NCBI GenBank assembly: GCA_965205165.1
Contig: OZ242037.1
Span: 744,001 to 808,000, forward strand
Source of the DNA: CBDESM01 sp965205165
GTDB taxonomy: Bacteria > Chloroflexota > Dehalococcoidia > Bin125
Direction: 5' to 3'
DNA length: 64,000 bases
The notes beneath the pieces are model-generated. The model ran no database searches. It saw only the letters and a program-made list of their open reading frames with translations, and was not told the origin of the DNA. Below, piece by piece: positions 16,887 to 26,399 of this stretch (position 1 is the stretch's first letter; each line of letters begins with the position of its first letter). A program made the translations under genes and the position numbers.

Positions 16887-18551
16887 ATGCCACACCTCGA
16901 ATTCGCCGGCAAACCTCGCGTCTATGCACATCACCTCTCCATCCCGTTCAGGCCGCTCGTGCCTGTCCCCGATCTCTCCGTGCCCCCGCCCCATAGGGAC
17001 ACACCCCAAACAGACGACAACCTGATTATCCACGGGGATAACTTGGACGCCTTGAAGTCTCTGATTCCTCGCTACGCAAGTCGCGTCAATTGCATCTACA
17101 TTGATCCGCCCTATAACACCGGGAACGAGGGATGGATTTATAACGATAACGTCAATAGCCCGATGATCCGCAAATGGCTCGAGAAGCAGCAACCAGTCGA
17201 TGAAGAAGACTTAGAACGTCACGATAAGTGGCTCTGCATGATGTGGCCACGACTCGTCTTGTTGCGGGAGCTCCTAGCGGAGACAGGCACTATATTCGTT
17301 TCGATTGATGATAACGAAGTGCATCACCTTCGGGCTATAATGGATGAGATCTTCGGTGAAGAACATTTCATGGCTTCGATTTCATGGCAACATCGACACG
17401 GGAGGAGCAACAACGCTCGGCTCTTCTCGAACCAACGCGAACATATCTTGGTGTATCGCCGATCTGCTGCCGTTGAGCGTATCCGGGTCGGAAGAGAGCC
17501 CGACCTAGATGAAACATATCGCAACCCAGATGATGATCCTCGCGGAGCTTGGAGTAGCGTCTCGTACCAAAATCCGGCTACTAAAGAGGAGCGCCCGAAT
17601 CTGGTCTACCCGATTCTGAACCCGCATACAGGGCGTGAAGTGAATCATCCAACTCATGCATGGAAATATAGTCGCCAGACGCATGAAGAGCATATCCAAG
17701 AGGATCGTATCTGGTGGGGTGTTGATGGCGATCAAGAATATCCTCGACTGAAAGTCTTCCTTGACGATGTACAGGCAAAAGGCATCGTGCCTGTAGATTT
17801 GCTACTGGCAGATCAAGGAGGCACCACAGATGAAGGTACCCGGCAACTTGCCGATCTGCTCCCGTCCGCCTTGGAGAAATTTAATAACCCGAAGCCTGTA
17901 CGGTTGATTCAGAGATTGCTGGAGATCGGATTGGCCAACGCACCAGATGAGCCAATCGTGCTCGACTCATTTGCTGGTAGTGGCACAACGGCACAAGCAG
18001 TCTTAGAGTTGAACAACGAGGGTGGAGCACTGTGCCAGTTTATTCTGATAGAGTGCATGGACTACGCAGATACGATTACCGCAGAGCGGGTGCGACGCAG
18101 CATATCCGGTGTTCCGACGGCAAAGGATCAGTATCTTCGTGATGGGCTAGGTGGCACCTTCACGTTCTGCAGACTTGGTGAGGCTATCACAATAGAAGGG
18201 ATGTTGACAGGCGATGATCTCCCGTCGTTCAATGTGTTGGCAGCCTATCTCCATTATACGGCTACTGGTGAAACACTCTCGGTTTCATCCATTCGGGAGC
18301 CTAAAGATGTAGAACCATTCCATGTTAATGTTGAGCGTGATGAGAGCTATTATCTGTTTTATGAACCAGACTCGGCGTTTCTCGCGGGCAAGGAGGCTGT
18401 TTTGACAGGGTCCCGCGCACGGGCCATCCGCGACTCAAAGGAGACGGCGAGGGCGATCGTCTGGGCTGCTGATGCGTGGATCAGCCAGACGGAACTGACG
18501 CCGATGGGAATCACTTTCAGCCAGCTGCCGTTCCAACTCCCCGGCGAGTGA
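16887..18551 (+). CDS. mod: Type III restriction-modification methyltransferase (Mod)
   Basis: 554 residues, starting at the ATG behind GGGAGGAG (16873-16880). Beta-class order: D-P-P-Y-N-T-G (motif IV) at residues 73-79, then F-A-G-S-G-T-T (motif I) near 361. The target-recognition region lies between. Expected activity is N6-adenine methylation with the Res partner encoded 12 bases downstream. Base composition falls clearly below the surrounding DNA (A/T-ending codons are common), a sign of transfer. No IS or integrase accompanies it. Confidence 0.92.
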   Translation: MPHLEFAGKPRVYAHHLSIPFRPLVPVPDLSVPPPHRDTPQTDDNLIIHGDNLDALKSLIPRYASRVNCIYIDPPYNTGNEGWIYNDNVNSPMIRKWLEKQQPVDEEDLERHDKWLCMMWPRLVLLRELLAETGTIFVSIDDNEVHHLRAIMDEIFGEEHFMASISWQHRHGRSNNARLFSNQREHILVYRRSAAVERIRVGREPDLDETYRNPDDDPRGAWSSVSYQNPATKEERPNLVYPILNPHTGREVNHPTHAWKYSRQTHEEHIQEDRIWWGVDGDQEYPRLKVFLDDVQAKGIVPVDLLLADQGGTTDEGTRQLADLLPSALEKFNNPKPVRLIQRLLEIGLANAPDEPIVLDSFAGSGTTAQAVLELNNEGGALCQFILIECMDYADTITAERVRRSISGVPTAKDQYLRDGLGGTFTFCRLGEAITIEGMLTGDDLPSFNVLAAYLHYTATGETLSVSSIREPKDVEPFHVNVERDESYYLFYEPDSAFLAGKEAVLTGSRARAIRDSKETARAIVWAADAWISQTELTPMGITFSQLPFQLPGE

Positions 18552-18563
18552 TAGGCTGTCGCC

Positions 18564-21101
18564 ATGCAGCTCAAGGAATACCAGCAAGGGGCGATCGCAG
18601 ACTTCCGCCAGTGGATTGACGCGATTCGCGCCGCACAGGCGGAATCTGACGAGAGCAGCCGCGTTCTGCACGAGAAGGGCCTGCCTGTTCCTGATGCGGT
18701 GCGCGACTTCCCAGGAACCGCTTGGGAGTCGATGGTCGAGGCCGGAATCGTGCCGCGAGACGTGCATGTTGCTCGGCACGATGGTGCCGGCCGGCCTATC
18801 CCGCACATCTGCCTGAAGGTGCCTACTGGCGGAGGAAAGACATTGCTCGGCGCCGCCGCCATTGAAGCGATGGAAGTGTCCACTGGCCTCGTCTTGTGGA
18901 TCGTGCCCAGCCGCGCCATTTTCGACCAGACCAAGGCAACCTTCTGGACCCGCGATCATCCCTATCGCAAGCGCCTCGATCGCGCCACGGGCGGCCGCGT
19001 CAAAGTGTTCGTGCAAGGCGATCCTCTCACGCCGGATGACATTCAGAACCACCTGTGCGTCATGCTGTTGTCGCTGGCAGCGACCAATTGGTACGAAAAG
19101 CAAGAAGGCTTGCGGATGTTCCGCGACGCTGGCGCATATCACCGATTCTTCCCCGACACGCAGGGATCGAGATCAGATGAGTTCCGCCTCCAGATCGATC
19201 CTGACTTGGCGACCGACCCCACCTCTGGGCGGGTCACGCGCAGTCTCCACAACGTGATCAAGATGTGCCGGCCGATCGTCGTCCTTGACGAAGCGCACAA
19301 GGCTTACGGCTCGAAGAAACGCGGCTCCGAGGAGTTCGTCAACTCCGTGAACAGGATGAACCCGCGAACCGTTATTGAACTCTCCGCGACGCCTCAAAAG
19401 TCGATCAGCAACATCTTGGTTGAGATCGATGGCCCTCAACTGAAGCGGGAAGAGATGATCAAGGTGCCAGTCGAGATCACCGCTGAGCAGGGCGAAGACT
19501 GGCACCTCACGCTCGCACGCGCCCATAAGCAACTTGAATTGCTTGATATCCAATCCAGTGAGTTGCAGCAAGATGCCGGGCGCTACATTCGCCCTATCGT
19601 CGTCGTTCGCGTCGACCGCACAGGTAAAAAGCAGCGCGATGGCAAGCTGGTTCATGCGCTGGATGTTCGAGACCAACTGCTCAAGATGGGCATTGACGAG
19701 CGGGCTATCCGGATCAAAGCGAGCGACATTGACGAACTCGGTCGCGAAGATCTGATGTCGCCGATGTCCCCAGTGACATGGATTATCACGAAGGACGCGC
19801 TGAAGGAGGGGTGGGATTGCTCGTTCGCCTACATCCTTGTGATGCTCGACTCGACCACTGCCCCAACAGCGTTGACGCAGATGATCGGGCGTGTGCTCAG
19901 GCAACCTAACGCCGAACTGACAAAGCGGCCGGCGCTCGATCGTTGCTACGTTTTTTGCAGTAACACCGCTGTTGGAGAAGCAGTCAAAAAAATCCGCTCA
20001 GGCTTGGAGCGCGAAGGCATGAGCGGATTGATGGGCGAGGTGGTACTCTCCAGTGGCAATCTGGTGCCGCTCACCGTGAAGCGACGCGACATGTTCGCCG
20101 ATCTTGACGTGTTCCTGCCTAAAGTGCTGCACAAGGCAGATCATCCAGCTGATGACGAGTTCGAAGAGCTTGACTACCTGAAGCACATCATTCCGGAGAT
20201 CGACTGGAAGTCGATTGAGGCACCGTTGCTCTCCCCGCGCTTGAAGCACAACTCGCATGTCACCAAGGCTGAGGTTGATGTGGACGGGATGAATCCTCAG
20301 TACGAGACCAGAGGGATCGACGAGGGAGACGGCACGGTTTCGATCTCTTGGTTCGTCAGGCGGCTGAGCAGCGCGATCTCCAATCCGTGGCTCGCCGCCA
20401 AACTCGTCCAGACATCGCTGGCGCAGCTGCGTGACGGGGGCGAGTCAGACGAAGACATCTACGCCATGCGCGTCGAGCACCTTGCCGACATGCGCCAAAA
20501 CCTCATTGCGCAGGTCGAGCGCAAGGCGGAGCGCGTCTTCCAAGATAAGGTCGCGAATGACCTGATCCGGGTTACCCTCAATGCCGGCATGCCGATGCAC
20601 CGCATCTGGAAAGAACCGCGTGAGATCGAGACGACCGAAGGTGACCGAGGTTTGGAAGTGCGCCCCGGAGTGCCAGTCGAGAAAAGCTTGTTCGAGCCCG
20701 TGCTGCAGAGCGACTTCGATTCGGCACCGGAGCGGGCAATCGCCTGCTACTTCGACGAGCATGAAGCCCTGTCGTGGTGGCATCGCATCGCTGCCCGGCA
20801 GGGAGGCGACTATTACCTGCGTGGCTGGAAGGAGAGGCGAATCTGGCCCGATTTCGTCGCGACGGTCAAAAGTGGTGGCGGTGATCCCGTGCTCATGGCA
20901 GTTGAGTCGAAGGGCGAGCATCTCAGGGACAGCGTAGACACGCGGTACAAAGAGCGAGTGATGAAGGCACTGGAGGCGGCTTACAACAACGGCGAAATGG
21001 TCGTGCCGCTCGGCCCGAGCCACGCCAAGTTCGACATCGTCTTCTCCGTGCAGGAGCTGAAGCAGAGCCTCGCGGAGGTCGAGACGATCTCCGGCACGTG
21101 A
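18564..21101 (+). CDS. res: Type III restriction enzyme Res subunit
   Basis: 845 residues. A superfamily 2 ATPase core begins with V-P-T-G-G-G-K-T (residues 86-93) and has the DEAH box (D-E-A-H-K-A-Y-G) near 241. A later W-P-D-F...A-V-E-S-K-G block at about 761-782 fits the PD-(D/E)XK nuclease of type III and related enzymes. It should pair with the Mod protein for ATP-dependent cleavage away from the site. The stop overlaps the next gene start as GTGA, so the block reads as one operon. Confidence 0.92.
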   Translation: MQLKEYQQGAIADFRQWIDAIRAAQAESDESSRVLHEKGLPVPDAVRDFPGTAWESMVEAGIVPRDVHVARHDGAGRPIPHICLKVPTGGGKTLLGAAAIEAMEVSTGLVLWIVPSRAIFDQTKATFWTRDHPYRKRLDRATGGRVKVFVQGDPLTPDDIQNHLCVMLLSLAATNWYEKQEGLRMFRDAGAYHRFFPDTQGSRSDEFRLQIDPDLATDPTSGRVTRSLHNVIKMCRPIVVLDEAHKAYGSKKRGSEEFVNSVNRMNPRTVIELSATPQKSISNILVEIDGPQLKREEMIKVPVEITAEQGEDWHLTLARAHKQLELLDIQSSELQQDAGRYIRPIVVVRVDRTGKKQRDGKLVHALDVRDQLLKMGIDERAIRIKASDIDELGREDLMSPMSPVTWIITKDALKEGWDCSFAYILVMLDSTTAPTALTQMIGRVLRQPNAELTKRPALDRCYVFCSNTAVGEAVKKIRSGLEREGMSGLMGEVVLSSGNLVPLTVKRRDMFADLDVFLPKVLHKADHPADDEFEELDYLKHIIPEIDWKSIEAPLLSPRLKHNSHVTKAEVDVDGMNPQYETRGIDEGDGTVSISWFVRRLSSAISNPWLAAKLVQTSLAQLRDGGESDEDIYAMRVEHLADMRQNLIAQVERKAERVFQDKVANDLIRVTLNAGMPMHRIWKEPREIETTEGDRGLEVRPGVPVEKSLFEPVLQSDFDSAPERAIACYFDEHEALSWWHRIAARQGGDYYLRGWKERRIWPDFVATVKSGGGDPVLMAVESKGEHLRDSVDTRYKERVMKALEAAYNNGEMVVPLGPSHAKFDIVFSVQELKQSLAEVETISGT

Positions 21102-24100
21102 CCGAGCAGACCTCCCCCAAAACCCCCTCCCGACTCGCCAGCCACTTGGGGCTGCGATATCCTGCGGGGATGGTCGCTAATACGCCGCTTTGGGATGAGG
21201 AGTGGTTGATCGGGGCACTCCGCGAGACGCCTGAATTCGGGGAACTTGCCGACAACCCGGCGCCCGTCCTCCAGTTCCGCGGCGTCGTCCGCCAGGCGCT
21301 CGCCCAGATCTCCCGCGCCACCGACCCGGACGAACCCCTCACGATCAGCCTGCTGATCGAACCCATCCTCGCCGAACTCGGCTGGACTGCGACTATCTCC
21401 GAGCAGCCCGTCGGAACGCGCTCCGAGCGCGTCGACAAGCTCCTCCTCCCCGCGGAAGCGGCCTTCGACGCCGCCCTCGCCGATGAAGGCGTCGACCGCC
21501 TCCGCCGCGGCATCGGCATCTGCGAATGCAAGCGCCGCGACGCCCGGCTCGACGGCCCGGGCAGCGGCGCCCGCGCCGGCGAAACCGCCCACCACCAAAT
21601 CCAGCGCTACCTGCTCGCCGCCAACGCCGATTCCGACGGCGCGATCCGCTGGGGCATGCTCGCCAACGGCGCCGAATGGCGCATCTACTCCGCCGACGTC
21701 CGCCCGCGCGACCGCTTCCACCCCGTCGACCTCGCCGATCTGGTCGCCGAAAGCGACATGTTCGCGCTCGACGACGGCGAACGAGCCGACCGCCTCCGCG
21801 CCGCCTACCTGCTGCTCCGCCGCGACTCGTGGACGCCCGCCCGCGGCGAACGCGAATGCCTGCTCGACCGCCTCCTCGCCGGAGGCCGCCGCAACGAGCA
21901 GCGCGTCGCCGACGACCTCTCCGACGCCATCTTCAACGACGTCTTCCCCGAGCTCGTCGAAAAACTCTGGCGCAAGCAGCCGCGCGCCAAGCCCGAAGAG
22001 ATCTCCCGCGCCGCCCTCTTCTTCCTCTACCGCCTGCTCGTGATCGCCTACGCCGAAGACGGCGGGCTCCTCCCGGTCGACTCCGGCAGCTACGGGCCGA
22101 TCAGCCTGCGCCGCGCCGTCCGCGACGACGTCGCCGCCCGGATCGCCTCCGGCGCGGCCTTCTCCGCCAACCTCGCCGACCTCTGGGACCGCATCGACCG
22201 CCTCCGCGTGATCATCGACGAGGGCGACGACGCGCTCGGCATCCCGCCCTACAACGGCGGCCTCTTCCGCCGCTACGACGGCGTCCTCAACCACGTCCAG
22301 CTCAGCGACGCCGAACTCGCCCCCATCATCATCGCCCTCAGCCACGCCGACTCCAAGTACATCGGCTACCGCTCCCTCTCCGTCCAGCAGCTCGGCGGCA
22401 TCTACGAGCGCCTGCTCGAACGCATCCCCGTCCGCGAGGGCCTCGACGGCCCCGTCGACGTCGCCATCCAGCCCTTCGCCCGCAAGGACAGCGGCTCCTA
22501 CTACACCCCCCAGCACCTCGTCGACCTGATCGTCGAGCAAACGCTCCGCCCGCTCGTCGACGAGCGCATCGCCGCCTTCGAAGCCGATCCCTCCCCCGAA
22601 CGCGATCCCGCGGCCGCCGTGCTCGGCCTCCGCGTCCTCGACCCGGCCATGGGCTCCGGCCACTTCCTCGTCGCCGCCCTCGATTGGCTCGCCGAGGAGG
22701 TCTCCGCCCTGCTCGAACGCGAATGGGAGTGCGCGCCCGGCCATATCTCCCCGATCCGCGCCGAACTCGACGCCGCCCATGCCCGCCTCGCCGCCGACGG
22801 CGCGATCGTCGGCGACCGCGCCATCATCCAGCGCATGGTGCTCAAGCGCTGCATCTACGGCGTCGACAAGAACCTCATGGCCGTCGAACTTGCCCAAGTC
22901 GCGCTCTGGCTCCACACCTTCGTCCCCCCGCTCCCCCTCGCCGACCTCTCCCACCGCATCATCTGCGGCGATTCCCTGCTCGGCGTCTGGGCCTCCGATG
23001 TTCGCCGATACCTCGCCGAATGGGCCGCCGACATCACCCGCCGCGCATTCGATCAGGAACTCAAGTACATCGAGCGGAAGGGCGCGGGCACCGCTCCATT
23101 GCACCAAACGCTGGACCTGCGCCGCACTGAAATGCCCGACTACCAGGACACGGCGCTGCAAGACCTCGGCTCCGATGCGCTGGGCCGCATCTCCCGCCCC
23201 TACCGCTTCACCGCCGGCATGCGCTGGCAGTACGCCGGGCTCGGCAAAACAGCCAAGGCCGAGCTGCATGAATCCATCATCGACGCTTGGGGAGGACTCT
23301 CGAAAAAAGGCCCCAAAATCCTGCTCGAGGGCGAGAACCACCCGTTCCACACCCAATCGCTGCCCGAATACCGCGTCCTCCGCGACGCCGCCGACGAACT
23401 CTGCGACCGCGAAAACATCCTCCATTGGGAACTCGCCTTCCCCTACCTCTGGCAGGACTGGAGCGGCGACCGCCGCGGCGGTTTCGACGCCGTCATCTCC
23501 AATCCTCCCTGGGACCGGATCAAACTCCAGGAGGTCGAATGGTGGGCCGCGCGCGACGATGATCTCGCCAAAGCGCCCACCGCGGCCGAGCGCCGCCGGA
23601 TCATCGACCAGCGCCGCCAAGCCGATGATCCGCTCGTCGCGCAATTCGATGAAGCCGTCGGGCGCGCCCAAACCATGTCCCTCGTCGTCCGCGAAAACGG
23701 CGATTATCCGCTCATGGGCAAGGGCGACGTCAACCTCTACAGCCTCTTCGTCGAGCGCGGGCTGCAACTGCTCAACCCGGGCGGCATCATGGGCATGCTC
23801 ACCCCTTCCGGCATCTACTCCGACCTCACCGCGGCCGATTTCTTCAAATCCATCTCCACCACCGGGCGACTCTCCGGCGTCTACGATTTTGAGAATCGCC
23901 GCTCCGCCGATCAGGAAGCCCGAACCAACAAGTGGTTTCCGGATGTGGATTCGAGATTCAAATTCTGCGCCCTGATTGTCGGCGGCGAAGAGCGAACATT
24001 CGAGCAGGCCAACTGCGGCTTCTACCTCAGCAGCCAGGCCGATCTCGACGACGCGGAGCGCGTCTTCCCGATGACCCCGGCTGACTTCCAACGGATCAAT

Positions 24101-25153
24101 CCAAATACGGGCACCATGCCCACGCTCCGCTCGCCGCGCGACGCCGAAATCGTCCGCGGCATCTACGAACGCCACCCCGCGCTCGTGAAGCGGGAAGGTG
24201 AAGAAGAACATCAAGTTTGGCCCCTGCGCTACTTCACGATGTTTCATATGACCAACGATTCCAATTGGTTTAAAACCGCTGAGGACTTGGCCGGGCTCGG
24301 CGCGTACCGGGTTGTCGGCAACCATTACAAGCTCGGCGGGCAGGAATGGCTGCCGCTCTATCAGGGCAGGATGATCCATCAGTTCGACCACCGCGCCGGA
24401 TCGGTGGAAGTCCACCCCGAAAATACGCACAACCCGTACGTCACCCGCTCCGCAACCGACGAGGAGCGCCAAAGCCCCGATTTCCTCCCCGATACCCAAT
24501 ACTGGGTCGACGCCGAAGAGGTCAAACGCCGCACTGACGGCGGTTTCCTCTGGGCCTTGGGCTTCCGCGACATCGCCCGCGCCACCGACGAGCGCACGAT
24601 CATTGCCACGATCGTCCCGTTCGCTGCATATGGCAATCCGCTGCCGATCCTCTTGCCCGTTCCCGGCTTTACGGCGTCGGACGCCGCACTGCTCGTCGCC
24701 AATCTGAGCAGCCTGTGCTTGGATTTCGTAGCGAGGCGCAAGGTGCAAGGTACCCACGCCAACTGGTACATCGTCGAGCAGCTTCCCGTCATTCCGCCGA
24801 GCGCTTACGACCGCGAGTTCGGGGACGCCACGGCCGCCGAACTCGTCCGCGACCATGTGCTGCGCCTCTGCTGCACCGCGAGCGACCTCGAACCCTTCGC
24901 CCGCGAACTCGGGCACGCCGGCCCGCCCTTCCGCTGGGACGCCGCCGAGCGCCGCCAGCTCCGCGCCCGCCTCGACGCGCTCTACTTCCACCTCTACGGC
25001 CTCTCCGAAGCGGACGCCGAACATGTGCTCGATCAGTTCCCCGTGCTCGAGAAGAACGACCGCACCGAGCACGGCCGCTACCTGACCAAGGAGCTCGTGC
25101 TCGGCCACTACCGCGCCCTCGGCCAAGGCGACGCCGCCGCCCAAATCAGCTAG
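21098..25153 (+). CDS. Type IIG-like nuclease-methyltransferase fusion
   Basis: 1351 residues from the GTG at 21098, which overlaps the res stop; an ATG at 21170 is an alternative start. A nuclease-like G-I-C-E-C-K lies near residue 140. The adenine methyltransferase motifs follow: D-P-A-M-G-S-G-H-F near 515 and S-N-P-P-W near 800. A long C-terminal part is likely the target-recognition domain. Such single chains cut and methylate one site. PglX or DrmMI membership was considered, but no BREX or DISARM partners are present. The GC-rich composition matches the chromosome, unlike mod. Confidence 0.88.
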   Translation: MTEQTSPKTPSRLASHLGLRYPAGMVANTPLWDEEWLIGALRETPEFGELADNPAPVLQFRGVVRQALAQISRATDPDEPLTISLLIEPILAELGWTATISEQPVGTRSERVDKLLLPAEAAFDAALADEGVDRLRRGIGICECKRRDARLDGPGSGARAGETAHHQIQRYLLAANADSDGAIRWGMLANGAEWRIYSADVRPRDRFHPVDLADLVAESDMFALDDGERADRLRAAYLLLRRDSWTPARGERECLLDRLLAGGRRNEQRVADDLSDAIFNDVFPELVEKLWRKQPRAKPEEISRAALFFLYRLLVIAYAEDGGLLPVDSGSYGPISLRRAVRDDVAARIASGAAFSANLADLWDRIDRLRVIIDEGDDALGIPPYNGGLFRRYDGVLNHVQLSDAELAPIIIALSHADSKYIGYRSLSVQQLGGIYERLLERIPVREGLDGPVDVAIQPFARKDSGSYYTPQHLVDLIVEQTLRPLVDERIAAFEADPSPERDPAAAVLGLRVLDPAMGSGHFLVAALDWLAEEVSALLEREWECAPGHISPIRAELDAAHARLAADGAIVGDRAIIQRMVLKRCIYGVDKNLMAVELAQVALWLHTFVPPLPLADLSHRIICGDSLLGVWASDVRRYLAEWAADITRRAFDQELKYIERKGAGTAPLHQTLDLRRTEMPDYQDTALQDLGSDALGRISRPYRFTAGMRWQYAGLGKTAKAELHESIIDAWGGLSKKGPKILLEGENHPFHTQSLPEYRVLRDAADELCDRENILHWELAFPYLWQDWSGDRRGGFDAVISNPPWDRIKLQEVEWWAARDDDLAKAPTAAERRRIIDQRRQADDPLVAQFDEAVGRAQTMSLVVRENGDYPLMGKGDVNLYSLFVERGLQLLNPGGIMGMLTPSGIYSDLTAADFFKSISTTGRLSGVYDFENRRSADQEARTNKWFPDVDSRFKFCALIVGGEERTFEQANCGFYLSSQADLDDAERVFPMTPADFQRINPNTGTMPTLRSPRDAEIVRGIYERHPALVKREGEEEHQVWPLRYFTMFHMTNDSNWFKTAEDLAGLGAYRVVGNHYKLGGQEWLPLYQGRMIHQFDHRAGSVEVHPENTHNPYVTRSATDEERQSPDFLPDTQYWVDAEEVKRRTDGGFLWALGFRDIARATDERTIIATIVPFAAYGNPLPILLPVPGFTASDAALLVANLSSLCLDFVARRKVQGTHANWYIVEQLPVIPPSAYDREFGDATAAELVRDHVLRLCCTASDLEPFARELGHAGPPFRWDAAERRQLRARLDALYFHLYGLSEADAEHVLDQFPVLEKNDRTEHGRYLTKELVLGHYRALGQGDAAAQIS

Positions 25154-25217
25154 CCGGTTCAGCCGGCCGCGCAAGCGCTTGCCCGAACCGCTAGGCTGCG
25201 CGGCACGGAGGTGGGTC

Positions 25218-26399
25218 ATGACGGCGCTTGAGGATGTTCGGATACTGGATCTGACGCAGTATGAGGCGGGCACTTCGTCCACGCAGGTGCTGGGCTGGCT
25301 GGGGGCGGACATCGTCAAGGTCGAGCCGCCCGGGCGGGGCGAGCCGGGGCGGCGGCTGGGCGGCGGGGGGGAGCGCGATTCGCTCTACTTCCTCACGCTC
25401 AACAACAACAAGAAATCGCTCGCGCTCGACCTCAAGTCGGAGGCGGGGCGCGGCATCTTCCTGCGCCTGCTGCCGCGCTTCGACGTCGTGGTCGAGAACT
25501 TCACGCTGGGCACGATGGAGCGGCTCGGCCTCGGCTACGAGACCCTGCGCGAGCTGCACCCGCGCCTGATCTACTGCACGATCAAGGGCTTCGGCACGAC
25601 CGGCCCCTGGGCCAAGGCCAAATCCTTCGACATGGTCGCCCAGGCCACCGGCGGCGCGATGGCGCTGACCGGCACCGCGGACACGCTCCCGCTCAAGCCC
25701 GGGCCCACCATCGGCGACACCGGCACCGGCGTCCAAGCCGCGATCGGCATGCTCGCCGCGCTCTGGCAGCGCCAGCGCGAGGGCGTCGGCCAAAAAGTCG
25801 AACTCTCGATGCAGGAAGCGCTGACCAACTACACCCGCGTCCCGATGACCCGCCGCGACCTGCTCGGCGACCCCGTCCCGCCCTTCGGCGACGCCCAAAC
25901 CGCCCCCACCGGCCTCTTCCCCTGCAAACCGGGCGGCCGCACCGACTGGGTCTGGGTCGTCGTCGCCGGCAAGCACATGTGGCAGGCGCTGATCGACGTC
26001 CTCGACCGCCCCGACCTGATCGACGCGGATTTCGGCGCCGGCATCACCCGCCAAGCCGGCCCCGAAATCCGCCAAGCCATCGAAGATTGGACCAGCCAAC
26101 GCACCAAGTTCGAGGTCATGGATGCCCTCTCCCAAGTCGGCGTCCCCAGCGGCCCCGTCCTCGACAGCTCCGAAATCTACAGCAACGAGCATCTCGCCGC
26201 CCGCGGCATGCACCTGGAAATCGACCACCCCCAACGCGGCAAAGTCACCCTACTAGGCTGCCCCATCCGCCTCAGCGAAAGCCCCCCCAACAACGAGCGC
26301 GCCCCCCTGCTAGGCGAGCACACGAACGAGGTCCTCTGCTCCGAACTCGGCCTAGGCGAGGCCGAGCTCAAGGAGCTCGCGGAGGCAGGAGCGATCTAG
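25218..26399 (+). CDS. CaiB/BaiF (family III) CoA-transferase
   Basis: 393 residues, standard for the family, which moves CoA between carboxylic acids. The ATG at 25218 sits behind GGAGGTG; longer starts lack such a site. The N-terminus V-R-I-L-D-L-T-Q-Y-E-A-G is characteristic, and G-D-T-G-T-G near residue 170 carries the catalytic Asp. Substrate unknown. Its last four bases overlap the convergent DUF262 gene. Confidence 0.92.
   Translation: MTALEDVRILDLTQYEAGTSSTQVLGWLGADIVKVEPPGRGEPGRRLGGGGERDSLYFLTLNNNKKSLALDLKSEAGRGIFLRLLPRFDVVVENFTLGTMERLGLGYETLRELHPRLIYCTIKGFGTTGPWAKAKSFDMVAQATGGAMALTGTADTLPLKPGPTIGDTGTGVQAAIGMLAALWQRQREGVGQKVELSMQEALTNYTRVPMTRRDLLGDPVPPFGDAQTAPTGLFPCKPGGRTDWVWVVVAGKHMWQALIDVLDRPDLIDADFGAGITRQAGPEIRQAIEDWTSQRTKFEVMDALSQVGVPSGPVLDSSEIYSNEHLAARGMHLEIDHPQRGKVTLLGCPIRLSESPPNNERAPLLGEHTNEVLCSELGLGEAELKELAEAGAI

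Noticed and set aside
20981..25318. A 1445-codon antisense frame opposite the type IIG-like gene
   Set aside because: Low-complexity Ala/Val/Gly-rich product; the sense frame has clear methyltransferase motifs.
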